Positions 50,857 through 64,000 of a stretch of DNA of 64,000 bases are shown piece by piece. The DNA lies in assembly GCA_965217265.1 (NCBI GenBank), contig CBDCHP010000006.1, positions 1 to 64,000 of the forward strand, in the 5' to 3' direction. The translations under genes and the position numbers were made by a program. Numbering within the stretch: position 1 is the first letter of the stretch; each line of letters opens with the position of its first letter. Origin of the DNA: JAGRGG01 sp965217265. GTDB taxonomy: Bacteria; Pseudomonadota; Alphaproteobacteria; Geminicoccales; Geminicoccaceae. A model generated the notes under the pieces. The model was not told the DNA's origin. It saw only the letters and a program-made list of their open reading frames with translations, and did no database searches.

Positions 50857-50978
50857 GAACGCCGCGCGGGCCAGTTTTGCAACTCGTCCCCGAACATGGC
50901 CGCAACGCCGAGGGCCAGCCTCGGACAAAGCAAAAAAGAGAAAAGAGAAAGCCCCGCGCAGCGGACGCGCTAGCGTTC
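50857..50978. repeat. Facing-terminator inverted repeat, copy 8
   Basis: 122 bp between moaE and msrA, both minus strand. The right end overlaps the moaE stop: the moaE codons GAA CGC TAG lie within the arm. The left arm GAACGCCGCGCGGGCCAG is shorter and less well paired. The core ACGCCGAGGGCCAGCCTCGG and the AAAAGAG run are conserved. Confidence 0.8.
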
Positions 50979-51434
50979 ACTCCAACGCCCCGCCGCCGCG
51001 TCGTCCTCGGCCTTGGCGTCCACCCACCGCTCGCCCGCCGCCGTCGTTTCCAGCTTCCAGAACGGCGCCTTGGTCTTGAGCCAGTCCATCAAGAAGCGCC
51101 CCCCGTCGAGGGCGGCCTCGCGGTGCGCCGACGCGGTGAGGACGAGGACGATCGGCTCCCTCGGCCCCATCCGGCCGAAGCGGTGGACGACGCGGCAGCG
51201 GTCGAGCTTGAAGCGGATCAGCGCTTCGTCGGCGATGGCCTGCATCTGGCGCTCGGTCATGCCGGGATAGTGTTCGAGCGTCAGCGCGTCCAGCGCCGGG
51301 CCGTCGCCCGTGTCGCGCACGAGGCCGGTGAAGCTGGCGACGGCGCCCTCGCGCGCGTCGCCCTCGGCGACGAAGGCGTCGAGTTCGACCCCAGGCTTGA
51401 ACGGGGCTTCCTGGACCCGGACCTCGGCCGGCAT
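50970..51434 (-). CDS. moaE: Molybdopterin synthase catalytic subunit MoaE
   Basis: 154 residues from ATG 51432-51434, overlapping the moaD stop (ATGA). Motifs are GAVASFTGLVRDT, LTLEHYPGMTERQMQAI and VVHRFGRMGPREPIVLVLTA, and the catalytic lysine region is MDWLKTKAPFWKLE. With MoaD it inserts dithiolene sulphur into cyclic pyranopterin monophosphate to give molybdopterin. The last residues (SER) lie in a repeat element, so the native C-terminus may have been altered. Confidence 0.94.
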   Translation of the reverse strand: MPAEVRVQEAPFKPGVELDAFVAEGDAREGAVASFTGLVRDTGDGPALDALTLEHYPGMTERQMQAIADEALIRFKLDRCRVVHRFGRMGPREPIVLVLTASAHREAALDGGRFLMDWLKTKAPFWKLETTAAGERWVDAKAEDDAAAGRWSER

Positions 51435-51685
51435 CAGCCGCCCGTCACCGGCGGGAAGAAGGCGACCTCGTCGTCGGCCCGCAACGGGTGGTCGCGCCCG
51501 ACATAGTCCTGATTGACGGCGCAGCGCACGATCCCAGCGGCGGCGGCCGCCTCGCCGAAGCGCGGATGACGCTCGCTCAAGTGCGCGATCAGGTCGGCCA
51601 CCGTCGCGACGTTCGGCGGCGGGTCGATCTCCTCGGCGGTGGTGCCGGTGCGCTGGCGCAGCCAAGCGAAGTAGCGGACCTTCAT
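51434..51685 (-). CDS. moaD: Molybdopterin synthase sulphur carrier subunit MoaD
   Basis: 83 residues, a ubiquitin-like fold ending in the required Gly-Gly (FFPPVTGG), which is adenylated by MoeB and carries a thiocarboxylate. Motifs VRYFAWLRQRTGTTAEEI and ADDEVAFFPPVTGG are typical. The start overlaps the uvrC stop and the stop overlaps the moaE start, so uvrC-moaD-moaE are translationally coupled. Confidence 0.95.
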   Translation of the reverse strand: MKVRYFAWLRQRTGTTAEEIDPPPNVATVADLIAHLSERHPRFGEAAAAAGIVRCAVNQDYVGRDHPLRADDEVAFFPPVTGG

Positions 51686-53592
51686 GCGCCCCCCTCGTGG
51701 AAATGGTCGTGGATCGTGCGGGCGACGGCCTTCGAGATGCCGGGCACGCGCTCCAGGTCTTCAAGGCTGGCGCCGCCGACGCTGCGAGCCGAGCCGAAGT
51801 GGCCGAGCAGCGCCTTCTTGCGCTTGGCGCCGATGCCCGACACCCCGTCCAGCGCCGAGGTGCCGATCGCCTTCTTGCGCTTGCCGCGGTGGGTCTCGAT
51901 CGCGAAGCGGTGCGCCTCGTCGCGCAGGCGCTGGACGAAGTAGAGCACGGGATCGCGCGGCCCCAGCATGACCGGCCCCTGGTCGATCCGAAAGAAGCGC
52001 TCCTCGCCCTTGTCGCGCTCGGGTCCCTTGGCGACGCCGATCAGCTCGACGCCCCCGGGGCCGACGGTGACTCCGGCCGCGTCGAGGGCGGCCTTCGCCG
52101 CCGCGAGCTGCCCGGCACCGCCGTCGATCAAGACGAGGTCCGGCCACGTCTCTGCGCGCTCCGGGTCCTCCTTGGCCAGCCGCTTGAAGCGCCGACCCAA
52201 GACCTCGCGCATCATGCCGAAGTCGTCGTTGGTCGCGGCTTCCTTGATGTTGAAGGTGCGGTACGAGCGCCGGTCGAAACCCTCGCCCGTCGCGACGATG
52301 AAGGCGCCGAGCGCGTGGGCGCCTTGGATGTGGCTGTTGTCGTAGACCTCGACGCGCTTTGGCACCTTGGACAGGCCGAACCGCTCGGCCAATCCTTCGA
52401 GCAGCTTGGCCTGTGCCCCGTGCTCGGCGAGGCGACGCCCCAGCGCTGCTTCTGCGTTGTCGCGCGCCATCGCGACCAGCGCGCACTTGTCGCCGCGCTT
52501 GGGCACCAGGAGTTCGACCTTGCGCCCGGCCTTGACGCCCAACGCCTCGGCCAGGAGCGGCGCCTCGGGCACCTCGTGGCCGAGCAGGATCTGCCGCGGC
52601 GCCGGGCGCTCGGCGTAGAACTGGGCGATGAAGGCGCCCAAGACCTCGCCGGGGTCGGCCTCGGCCGCGTGCGCTGGATAGTAGGGCCGGTTGCCGTAGT
52701 TGCGCCCGCCCCGGTAGAAGAAGACCTGGACGCAGACCTCGCCCGCATCGCCGTGCAGCGCGATCACGTCGGCGTCCTCGACCGCGTCGGTGTTGATGCC
52801 CTGGCGGCTGGTGATGTGCGCGATCGCCTTCAGCCGGTCGCGCACCGCCGCCGCCTGCTCGAAGTCGAGCCGCTTTGAGGCCGCCTCCATCTCGGCCTGG
52901 AGCCGCTCTTGCACCTCGCGCGTGTTACCGCCCAGAAAACCGCGCACCTCCTTGACGAGGTCGGCGTAAGCCGCCTCGCCGATCCGGCCGACGCACGGGG
53001 CCGAGCAGCGCTTGATCTGGTATTGCAGGCAAGGGCGCGTGCGGCCCTCGAACACCGCGTCGGTGCAAGAGCGGAGCGGAAAGGCACGCAACAGCGCGTT
53101 CATCGTCTCGTACACGGCGCCCGACGAGGCGAACGGGCCGAAATACTCGGCGCCTTTTTGCTTGGCGCCGCGGTGCCGGGTCAGCATCGGGTAGGGGTGG
53201 CCGTGGCGCAGTGCTAGGTAGGGGAAACTCTTGTCGTCGCGCAGGATGATGTTGAAGGTCGGCCGGTAGCGCTTGATCAGGTTGGCTTCGAGCAGGAGGG
53301 CTTCCACCTCGCTCCTGGTCTGGACGAACTCCATGTGCCGGGTCAGCGCCACCATGCGCTGCAATCTCGACGGCAGCGCCTGCGGCTTGGTGTAGGCGAC
53401 GACCCTCTTCTTCAGCGACTTCGCCTTGCCGACGTAGAGCACGTCGCCCTTGGCCCCGATCATGCGATAGACGCCAGGCGCGTTTGGCAGCGTACTTAAG
53501 TGCGCCTTGATGAGGGCAGCCCCCTCCAGCCGCTCGGCCGTGTTCGAGCGGTGGCCAGTGGCATTGGCGATATCGGCCGTCGGTGCTTCCAT
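51682..53592 (-). CDS. uvrC: Excinuclease ABC subunit C
   Basis: 636 residues, full length. The N-terminal GIY-YIG nuclease is present (NAPGVYRMIGAKGDVLYVGK, Tyr/Arg residues conserved), with an interdomain Cys-rich loop (LQYQIKRCSAPCVGRI). The UVR motif (MEAASKRLDFEQAAAVRDRL) mediates UvrB contact. The C-terminal RNase-H-like half has VYDNSHIQGAHALGAFIV and LVLIDGGAGQLAAAK. A terminal helix-hairpin-helix (DGVSGIGAKRKKALLGHF) follows. It cuts both sides of a lesion in nucleotide excision repair. pgsA, which often sits between uvrC and moaD, is absent. Confidence 0.96.
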   Translation of the reverse strand: MEAPTADIANATGHRSNTAERLEGAALIKAHLSTLPNAPGVYRMIGAKGDVLYVGKAKSLKKRVVAYTKPQALPSRLQRMVALTRHMEFVQTRSEVEALLLEANLIKRYRPTFNIILRDDKSFPYLALRHGHPYPMLTRHRGAKQKGAEYFGPFASSGAVYETMNALLRAFPLRSCTDAVFEGRTRPCLQYQIKRCSAPCVGRIGEAAYADLVKEVRGFLGGNTREVQERLQAEMEAASKRLDFEQAAAVRDRLKAIAHITSRQGINTDAVEDADVIALHGDAGEVCVQVFFYRGGRNYGNRPYYPAHAAEADPGEVLGAFIAQFYAERPAPRQILLGHEVPEAPLLAEALGVKAGRKVELLVPKRGDKCALVAMARDNAEAALGRRLAEHGAQAKLLEGLAERFGLSKVPKRVEVYDNSHIQGAHALGAFIVATGEGFDRRSYRTFNIKEAATNDDFGMMREVLGRRFKRLAKEDPERAETWPDLVLIDGGAGQLAAAKAALDAAGVTVGPGGVELIGVAKGPERDKGEERFFRIDQGPVMLGPRDPVLYFVQRLRDEAHRFAIETHRGKRKKAIGTSALDGVSGIGAKRKKALLGHFGSARSVGGASLEDLERVPGISKAVARTIHDHFHEGGA

Positions 53593-53683
53593 GAGGCTTT
53601 ATGTGTCGTACCGGGCGGGGCCGGTCAAGTTGCGCGTCGGTTGGACTAGAGGCGTTGCGAACGCTGCGGCCCTACCACCCTGG

Positions 53684-53756
53684 ATCCCCGATCGAGTCGG
53701 GGATGACAAGAAAGAAGCTCGAAGGTCTCGGTGTTACCCCGGACTTGATCCGGGGT
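53684..53756. repeat. Pair of REP-like hairpins between uvrC and sucB
   Basis: Two clean stem-loops: ATCCCCGA-TCGAG-TCGGGGAT (53684-53704) and ACCCCGGA-CTTGA-TCCGGGGT (53736-53756). The sequence family (ATCCCCG…CGGGGAT with ACCCCGG…CCGGGGT) resembles short palindromic extragenic elements frequent in alphaproteobacteria. They lie just after the sucB stop on its downstream side and may protect the mRNA end. Confidence 0.7.
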
Positions 53757-53785
53757 CTAGGCTGGCAGGGCTACGCCTTGGAAGA

Positions 53786-55122
53786 TCAAGCGTCGAGCAG
53801 CATCCGCTGCGGGTCTTCGATGCACTGCTTGACCCGGACGAGGAAGCCCACTGCCTCGCGGCCGTCGACGATGCGGTGGTCGTAGGACAGCGCCACGTAC
53901 ATCACCGGCCGCGCCTCGATCGTTCCTTCTGGCGTCACGGTTGGGCGCGGGACGATGTTGTGCATCCCCAGAATGCCAACCTGGGGCGGGTTCAGGATCG
54001 GCGTGCTCAGCATTGAGCCGAAGATGCCGCCGTTGGTGATCGTGAAGGTGCCGCCGGTCATCTCCGCCATCGACAGCTTGCCGTCGCGCGCCTTTTTGCC
54101 GAGTTCGCCGATGCGCTTCTCGATCTCGGCGAGCCCGATCGCGTCGGCGTCCTTGACCACCGGCACGACGAGGCCGTTCTCGGCGCTGACCGCGACGCCG
54201 ATGTCGTAGAAGTGCTTGTAGACGATCTCGTCGCCGTCGATCTCGGCGTTGACGGCGGGGTAGGCCTTCAAGGCGTCGATGCAGGCTTTGACGAAGAACG
54301 ACATGAAGCCGAGCTTGATGCCGTGCTTCTTGACGAAGGCGTCCTGGTAGGTCTTACGCACCTCCATCACCGCCGACATGTCGACCTCGTTGAAGGTCGT
54401 CAGCATGGCGGCGGTGTTCTGCGCCTCCTTCAGGCGCTCGGCGATGCGCTTGCGCAGGCGCGTCATCCGCACCCGGTCCTCGCGGCCCGACGCCGCCGGC
54501 GCGGGTGCGGGCCCCTCTTCCTTCGGCGCCTTGGCCTCTTCGGCCGGGCGGGACGACGCGGCACCCTGCACGTCGGCCTTGGTGACGTTGCCCTTCGGAC
54601 CCGTGCCCCGCACCGTGCTGAGTTCGACGTTCGCCTCTTCGGCGAGCTTGCGCGCGGCGGGACCGATGCCGGTCATGTCGGCCGGTGCCGCGCCGTTCTT
54701 GGCCGGTTTCGCCTCGCCCTCGTCCTCGCTCGGCTCTGCTGCCTTTGCTTTCTCGGGCGTCGCTTCGGCCTCGTCTTCGCCTTCGTCCGGCTCTGGTGCC
54801 TTCGCCTCCTCGGGCGGCTTGTCGGCCTCGGGCGCCTCGGCCTTCTCGGCCGGCGCGTTGGTCTCGGCACTGCCGCCGGACGCCGAGGCGTTCTCGTCGA
54901 TCGTGCCCAAGACGGCGCCCACCTCGACGTCGCTGCCCTCCTCGGCGGCGACGTCCTGCAGGACGCCGGCGGCGGGGGCGGGGACTTCGAGGCTGACCTT
55001 GTCGGTCTCCAGCTCGACCAGCGGCTCGTCCACCTTGACGCTGTCGCCCGGTTTTTTTAGCCACTTGGCGATCGTCGCCTCGGTGACCGATTCACCGAGC
55101 GTGGGTACCTTGATCTCGACGC

Positions 55123-55126
<4 letters not shown>
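53786..55126 (-). CDS. sucB: 2-Oxoglutarate dehydrogenase E2 (dihydrolipoyllysine succinyltransferase)
   Basis: 446 residues. The lipoyl domain has ELETDKVSLEVPAPAAGVL (lipoyl Lys). A very long Glu/Ala/Lys/Pro linker (about residues 80-150) is followed by the peripheral-subunit-binding domain (GIGPAARKLAEEANVELSTV; GTGPKGNVTKADV). The catalytic domain ends with YVALSYDHRIVDGREAVGF (active His/Asp). It transfers the succinyl group to CoA in the OGDH complex. It overlaps sucA by four bases. No lpd (E3) gene follows, which differs from many relatives. Confidence 0.95.
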
Positions 55127-58044
<2,918 letters not shown>

Positions 58045-58146
58045 CCGTTCTCGCGACCACCGAAGGAGGTGCCCGCAACCATCATCCGTCTCACATAACC
58101 GTCGGGCCGAAATCGCGTTGCACGCGACAATCGCTCGACGATCTTC

Positions 58147-60191
<2,045 letters not shown>

Positions 60192-60209
60192 TGAATTGTC
60201 CCCCGCGTC

Positions 60210-61154
60210 TCAGAGTTCGATGCCGTCACACAGGCCCTTCACGGCCGCGACGGACTGGTCGAACATCGCCTTCTCGTCGGCACTCAGCTCGATCTCGACG
60301 ACCCGCTCGACGCCGCCGGCACCGATCACCACCGGTACGCCGACATAATAGCCGTCGACGCCGTACTGCCCGCTCAAGTGCGCGGCGCACGGCAAGACGC
60401 GCTTTTGGTCCTTCAGGTAGCTCTCGGCCATCGAGATCGCGGACGCCGCCGGGGCGTAGAAGGCGGAGCCAGTCTTCAACAGCTTGACGATCTCGGCCCC
60501 GCCGTCGCGGGTGCGCTGCACGATCGCATCCAGCCGATCCTGGCTGGTCCAGCCCATCCGAACGAGGTCGGGCAACGGAATGCCAGCCACCGTCGAGTAG
60601 CGCGTGAGCGGCACCATCGAGTCGCCGTGGCCGCCCAGGACGAAGGCGCTCACGTCCTCGACGGAGACCTTGAACTCATCGGCGAGGAAGTAGCGAAAGC
60701 GGGCGCTGTCGAGCACGCCCGCCATGCCGACCACCTTGTTCGGGTCGAGCCCGGTCACCTTTTGCATCGCCCAGACCATCGCATCCAGCGGGTTGGTGAT
60801 GACGATGACGAAGGCATCTGGGCAGTTGGACTTGATCGCGTCACCGACCTGCTTGATGACGCCGACGTTGGTCGCGATCAGGTCGTCCCGGCTCATGCCG
60901 GGCTTTCTCGGGATGCCGGCCGTGACGATGACGACGTCGGCCCCTTCGATGTCCTTGTAATCATTGGTGCCGGCGAGGTGGGCGTTGAAGCCCTCGACCG
61001 GCGAGGACTGCACGAGGTCGAGCGCCTTGCCGGCCGGCATCCCCTCGGCGATGTCGAACAGGACGACGTCGCCCAGCTCCTTTTGCCCAGCGAGGAGCGC
61101 CAGCGTGCCCCCGATCTGACCGGCGCCGACGAGTGCGATCTTGCTACGGGCCAT
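60210..61154 (-). CDS. mdh: Malate dehydrogenase (NAD-dependent, LDH-like type)
   Basis: 314 residues from ATG 61152-61154 (MARSKIALVGAGQIGGTLAL), with GGGGGAG upstream. Rossmann GAGQIGG and the NAD Asp in VLFDIAEGMPAGKALDL. The active site has AGIPRKPGMSRDDL (substrate Arg), ITNPLDAMVWAMQKVTG and VLGGHGDSMVPLTRYSTVAG (catalytic His). It oxidises L-malate to oxaloacetate. It is the first gene of the TCA operon. Confidence 0.97.
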   Translation of the reverse strand: MARSKIALVGAGQIGGTLALLAGQKELGDVVLFDIAEGMPAGKALDLVQSSPVEGFNAHLAGTNDYKDIEGADVVIVTAGIPRKPGMSRDDLIATNVGVIKQVGDAIKSNCPDAFVIVITNPLDAMVWAMQKVTGLDPNKVVGMAGVLDSARFRYFLADEFKVSVEDVSAFVLGGHGDSMVPLTRYSTVAGIPLPDLVRMGWTSQDRLDAIVQRTRDGGAEIVKLLKTGSAFYAPAASAISMAESYLKDQKRVLPCAAHLSGQYGVDGYYVGVPVVIGAGGVERVVEIELSADEKAMFDQSVAAVKGLCDGIEL

Positions 61155-61446
61155 GCGGCGTGTGCTCCCCCAATGCGTGGTTCGACCTCGGCTGCGGTCT
61201 TGTGTAGACCCAACCCCCCGTCGCTTCAAGCTAAGCGCCCCATATCGTCGCGGTCCATGCGATCATGTCGGAAGAACGGCGTTTCACGGCAATGCTTCGT
61301 TCGCACAATCCCAGTATGGCCAGTGGCACCTACCGATCAACGCAACGATCCGGCGACGGGTCTTGCTCACGCACGAGGGGGCGATCTAGAAAATAATTTC
61401 AACCCGGACGATTGAGGATTGATGTCTGATAGATGCGCATCACAAC
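61155..61446. other. Gene-free region between mdh and the large ORF
   Basis: 292 bp between divergently transcribed genes. I see no tRNA, repeat element, strong hairpin or convincing -35/-10 pair. The last 60 bases before the large ORF are AT-richer and lack a strong Shine-Dalgarno sequence. Confidence 0.5.
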
Positions 61447-64000
61447 ATGACACCTCACGAGATTCTAATCGCCCATCCCGCTCTTGCCTCGCGCTTGGCG
61501 GACAAGCACCCGTTGCGGACGGCCGCGACCGCCGCCGGCATATTGCTCGAACCGCGGTTCTTGGCGAGCAACGTCCGTCTTGAGGCGCTGGTGCATCTGG
61601 CGGTGTGCGTCGGTCGCGGTTCGATCGCGCCCAAAGGGCGGGAGATCAAGCAGTGGCTCGACGAACTCGGCGGCGGGTGGCTCGGCTCCTTGGAGGATCC
61701 GGCAGAAAGCCTGTTCGTCACGCTCGTGCACGACAGCGGCGGCAACTTCCGCATCTTCGAGGGCATCTGGGAGAGCAGCGCGTTCCATCTCCAACGCTTC
61801 GTCAACGTCGTCGACCGTATGCCGGACCAGCCGCCGTTCGCTTCGCTGCGCCGGGCGGCGCAGGCCATGTTGCGCCTGAGCGACGAGATGGCCGAGCGCC
61901 GCGGCCTCGGCCGATACACGACGGGCGAGGACGTCCCGGTCAGAGAGTGGCCGAACGTCCCGGACCATCGTCTCAAACAGTGGCGGGAGCGGGTCCGCTT
62001 CAGCCGAAGCGACCTGCGCCGGCTGAACATCGCCTTGGACGATCTGACCGACTTCGTCTTCGATCCCGGCGAGGCGCAGCGGCTGTTGATCGAGGAGCCG
62101 TGCAACACGACGCTCGAACGGCGGCCGTTGGTTTGGGACGAGGATCGGCTCACGGTGCTGCTGCCGACCGCGATCAGCGCCGCCGTCCGGCGCGGGGTGG
62201 CGGAATGGGCGATCGAGCATGGGTTGAAGGAGCAGTTGGAGGACGCTCTTGCGGACGAATATGCTCGGGTTATTGCCGAGATCCCGCTGCTCGGCGAACT
62301 GCGTGGTGCGAAGCTACAATTTTCGCGTGTTGACGGGGTGCAGGTTGCGTGCGCTCACCGGGAATGGGAGCCCAAAAAATGGATAAAGCTGACAGCTATT
62401 GCCGACGATTTGACCGATATTCATGGGACAGGTTTAGCCGCCTCATCTTACAAAGCTGAAAGATGGGCAAGTGTAATTGAGAAAATAAACACGGCATCAA
62501 AATCACAAAACAAAAATGAATTTTATCTATCAATTGTTATTTTGTGTGGATATGGACGTCCAGCTGCTCTAGGTTTGAATGATGATCCTTCAGCAATAAA
62601 TATATTATGCATTAGCTTAGATCACATAAAAACATTGAGTTGGCTAAAAGATTCGTCTGTTCGCTCGATTGTAAGCATGTTTGAATGTCAAAAAACATTT
62701 GAAAATTTTGATATTCACTTGGCTGACATTAATGGGCTGTTGAACACTTTTGCTACTTGGCGTCAAAATGACTATCGTTTTCTACCTAGAATTTTAGATG
62801 CTGCTAAGCCAAACTTTGTAAGCTTGCCAACTGACAGTTTGCGCTTTGCACGGCAAGAAGCCACTCAGGCTTGGGACGAGCACCGCTTGCCGACCAGCGA
62901 AGGCAAGATGGTGGTTGTTCGCCGATACCAGCCGTTCGATCCGCTCGCGGATTCAGCCGACGCGATCGCATATTTCAGTGTCAAACATATTCGTGCGGGT
63001 CGATTACTGGCAGCTTTTCCGACTTCAAGGCGGATCTGGTGGTTGAGCGTTCCTGTCCTGCCTGATGAAGCAGGATTTTATAAGGAGGTATGGGATACCG
63101 TATGTTATTGGTTTTCCAAAGTCGTATTCGCGGCCGAAACGCGCTGGCACAAATTGCCATTAGGAATCATAAATGTCGTTGCAGATTTTCGCAATTTCGT
63201 TCCGGATGAGCAAGGAACGACTTCTCATTCGATGGAACCTGATTTCTCATCGCTGTTCATTTCAAATGCTGAACTTGAACATCGTCGCCTGTGTGTTCAA
63301 GCACAACCGGGAGCAGTTAAATTTCTGCATGATGTACGAAACATAGTTGAAGTTGCCATGGTGCGAGCTTTGCTACAAGCAATTGCTGACTTAGTTCAAA
63401 GCGAACTCGGCAAGAATGAGGTTGATGCAGCAGTCATAGCCATAATTCCCAACAAATTTGCACGTAAGTTGCACCAGTTTCATTGCACTGAATTTGAGTT
63501 CTTTGCACGAACAAGATTGAAAGAACCTTTGCTTCTGCAAGGATACGATGAAGCAGTCGCAAGGACAGGTTTGGGTTGGTCGGCTGATCCGCCCAATGAC
63601 TTATCGAAGATTCAAGGTAAAAAACTTTGTTCAAGCTTGCTTCACGATCTTGTTGATAAGGTTTGGCGGCGGCTGAAAGCGCGTTTGAGTTGTCTGAATC
63701 GGCATGAGCTTGTCAAGGCGTGCTTGGGCAATCTCACGGCGATCGCGGCCGATCAGGAGCGGTGGGAAGCAACCTCCGCGGCGATGATCTCGCTGCACGG
63801 GAACGACGCTTCGGTCTTCGGCTTGATTGCCGAGCGTCAGTTCAAGCGTAACGGCAGCGATTTGGGCAGTAGGTTGTTGGTTGAGATGGCGGTTTGCGAA
63901 TGCCGAGCCGCTGGCGGTGCTGCGCCGACAAAAAGTGACTTGGCCATGCTCATGACCGACGCAGGATTGCTCAGCCGGCTAGGAAACTGGGCCGAAGCAA
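61447..64000 (+). CDS. Very large unrecognised protein, 3' end outside window
   Basis: An uninterrupted frame of 851 codons runs from ATG 61447 to the window edge with no stop; an in-frame TGA 27 nt upstream supports this as the earliest ATG. I do not recognise the family. Residues 1-300 have host-like high GC and sequence such as PRFLASNVRLEALVHLAVC and NFRIFEGIWESSAFHLQRFV. From about residue 305 to 735 the DNA is strongly AT-rich (codons AAA, ATT, TTA common), apart from a GC-richer patch at about 475-505, and then GC rises again. No signal peptide or obvious membrane helix, nuclease, helicase or ATPase motif is visible. Predicted to be mainly alpha/beta and cytoplasmic. The mosaic composition suggests recombination or transfer. 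Confidence 0.75.
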   Translation, partial: MTPHEILIAHPALASRLADKHPLRTAATAAGILLEPRFLASNVRLEALVHLAVCVGRGSIAPKGREIKQWLDELGGGWLGSLEDPAESLFVTLVHDSGGNFRIFEGIWESSAFHLQRFVNVVDRMPDQPPFASLRRAAQAMLRLSDEMAERRGLGRYTTGEDVPVREWPNVPDHRLKQWRERVRFSRSDLRRLNIALDDLTDFVFDPGEAQRLLIEEPCNTTLERRPLVWDEDRLTVLLPTAISAAVRRGVAEWAIEHGLKEQLEDALADEYARVIAEIPLLGELRGAKLQFSRVDGVQVACAHREWEPKKWIKLTAIADDLTDIHGTGLAASSYKAERWASVIEKINTASKSQNKNEFYLSIVILCGYGRPAALGLNDDPSAINILCISLDHIKTLSWLKDSSVRSIVSMFECQKTFENFDIHLADINGLLNTFATWRQNDYRFLPRILDAAKPNFVSLPTDSLRFARQEATQAWDEHRLPTSEGKMVVVRRYQPFDPLADSADAIAYFSVKHIRAGRLLAAFPTSRRIWWLSVPVLPDEAGFYKEVWDTVCYWFSKVVFAAETRWHKLPLGIINVVADFRNFVPDEQGTTSHSMEPDFSSLFISNAELEHRRLCVQAQPGAVKFLHDVRNIVEVAMVRALLQAIADLVQSELGKNEVDAAVIAIIPNKFARKLHQFHCTEFEFFARTRLKEPLLLQGYDEAVARTGLGWSADPPNDLSKIQGKKLCSSLLHDLVDKVWRRLKARLSCLNRHELVKACLGNLTAIAADQERWEATSAAMISLHGNDASVFGLIAERQFKRNGSDLGSRLLVEMAVCECRAAGGAAPTKSDLAMLMTDAGLLSRLGNWAEA

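Noticed and set aside
61455..62220. Minus-strand frames of about 230-250 codons over the start of the large ORF
   Set aside because: They are shadows in the GC-rich part; they stop at the AT-rich boundary while the plus-strand frame continues unbroken to the window end.

Overview
This is one contiguous stretch of a high-GC (by eye roughly two thirds G+C) chromosome of an alphaproteobacterium, most likely a motile Rhodospirillales-type organism. The evidence is gene order: lgt–midA–pgeF, dapC-like aminotransferase–ftsK–lolA, ubiK–ybjN–proC–tetR/COQ9-like, dnaK–dnaJ, and mdh–sucCD–sucAB are arranged as in that class. No rRNA, CRISPR array, transposase or integrase was seen. The only RNA gene found is tRNA-Ala(CGC).

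Layout. 0–11 kb: the end of an Asp-rich calcium-binding-type protein, YggT, tRNA-Ala, a frameshifted chemoreceptor, an unrecognised protein, the ComM/YifB AAA ATPase, a decayed DUF4396 membrane protein, a metallo-beta-lactamase-fold protein, an ADP-ribosylglycohydrolase, a PAS-GGDEF-EAL protein and LolA. 11–21.7 kb: housekeeping operons (FtsK, DapC-like, TAXI binding protein, PgeF/MidA/Lgt, UbiK/YbjN/ProC/COQ9-like). 22–27 kb: a flagellar filament cluster (two flagellins, FlaG-like, FliD, FliS). 27–30 kb: DnaK–DnaJ. 30–45.8 kb: sugar and polyol metabolism, comprising a frameshifted enolase-superfamily gene, a PoxB-like TPP enzyme, a sensory-rhodopsin-transducer-family protein, the myo-inositol genes iolG-B-E-D-C, a divergent ABC importer (binding protein, permease, ATPase), an RpiR-type regulator and a second Gfo/Idh/MocA dehydrogenase. 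Possible IolR-type operators lie in the two promoter regions. 45.9–47.8 kb: a BKACE / L-carnitine-dehydrogenase pair. 48–53.6 kb: an exported purine nucleosidase, PuuE-type allantoinase, MsrA, MoaE, MoaD, UvrC. 53.8–61.2 kb: a TCA operon mdh-sucC-sucD-sucA-sucB. 61.4–64 kb: a very large unrecognised open reading frame that runs off the window and has a strongly AT-rich middle.

The most distinctive non-coding feature is a family of about 120–150 bp inverted-repeat elements, eight copies in the window. Each arm begins GAACGCTTCGCG, folds locally into a short G+C hairpin and continues into a T-rich run. Between convergent genes both stop codons lie at the arm ends, so the element looks like a portable pair of facing intrinsic terminators. 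The second most interesting item is the truncated large protein at the right edge.

Three genes (chemoreceptor, DUF4396, enolase-superfamily) are each broken by a one-base indel, and DUF4396 also has an internal TAG. Whether these are real decay or assembly errors cannot be settled from the sequence alone.
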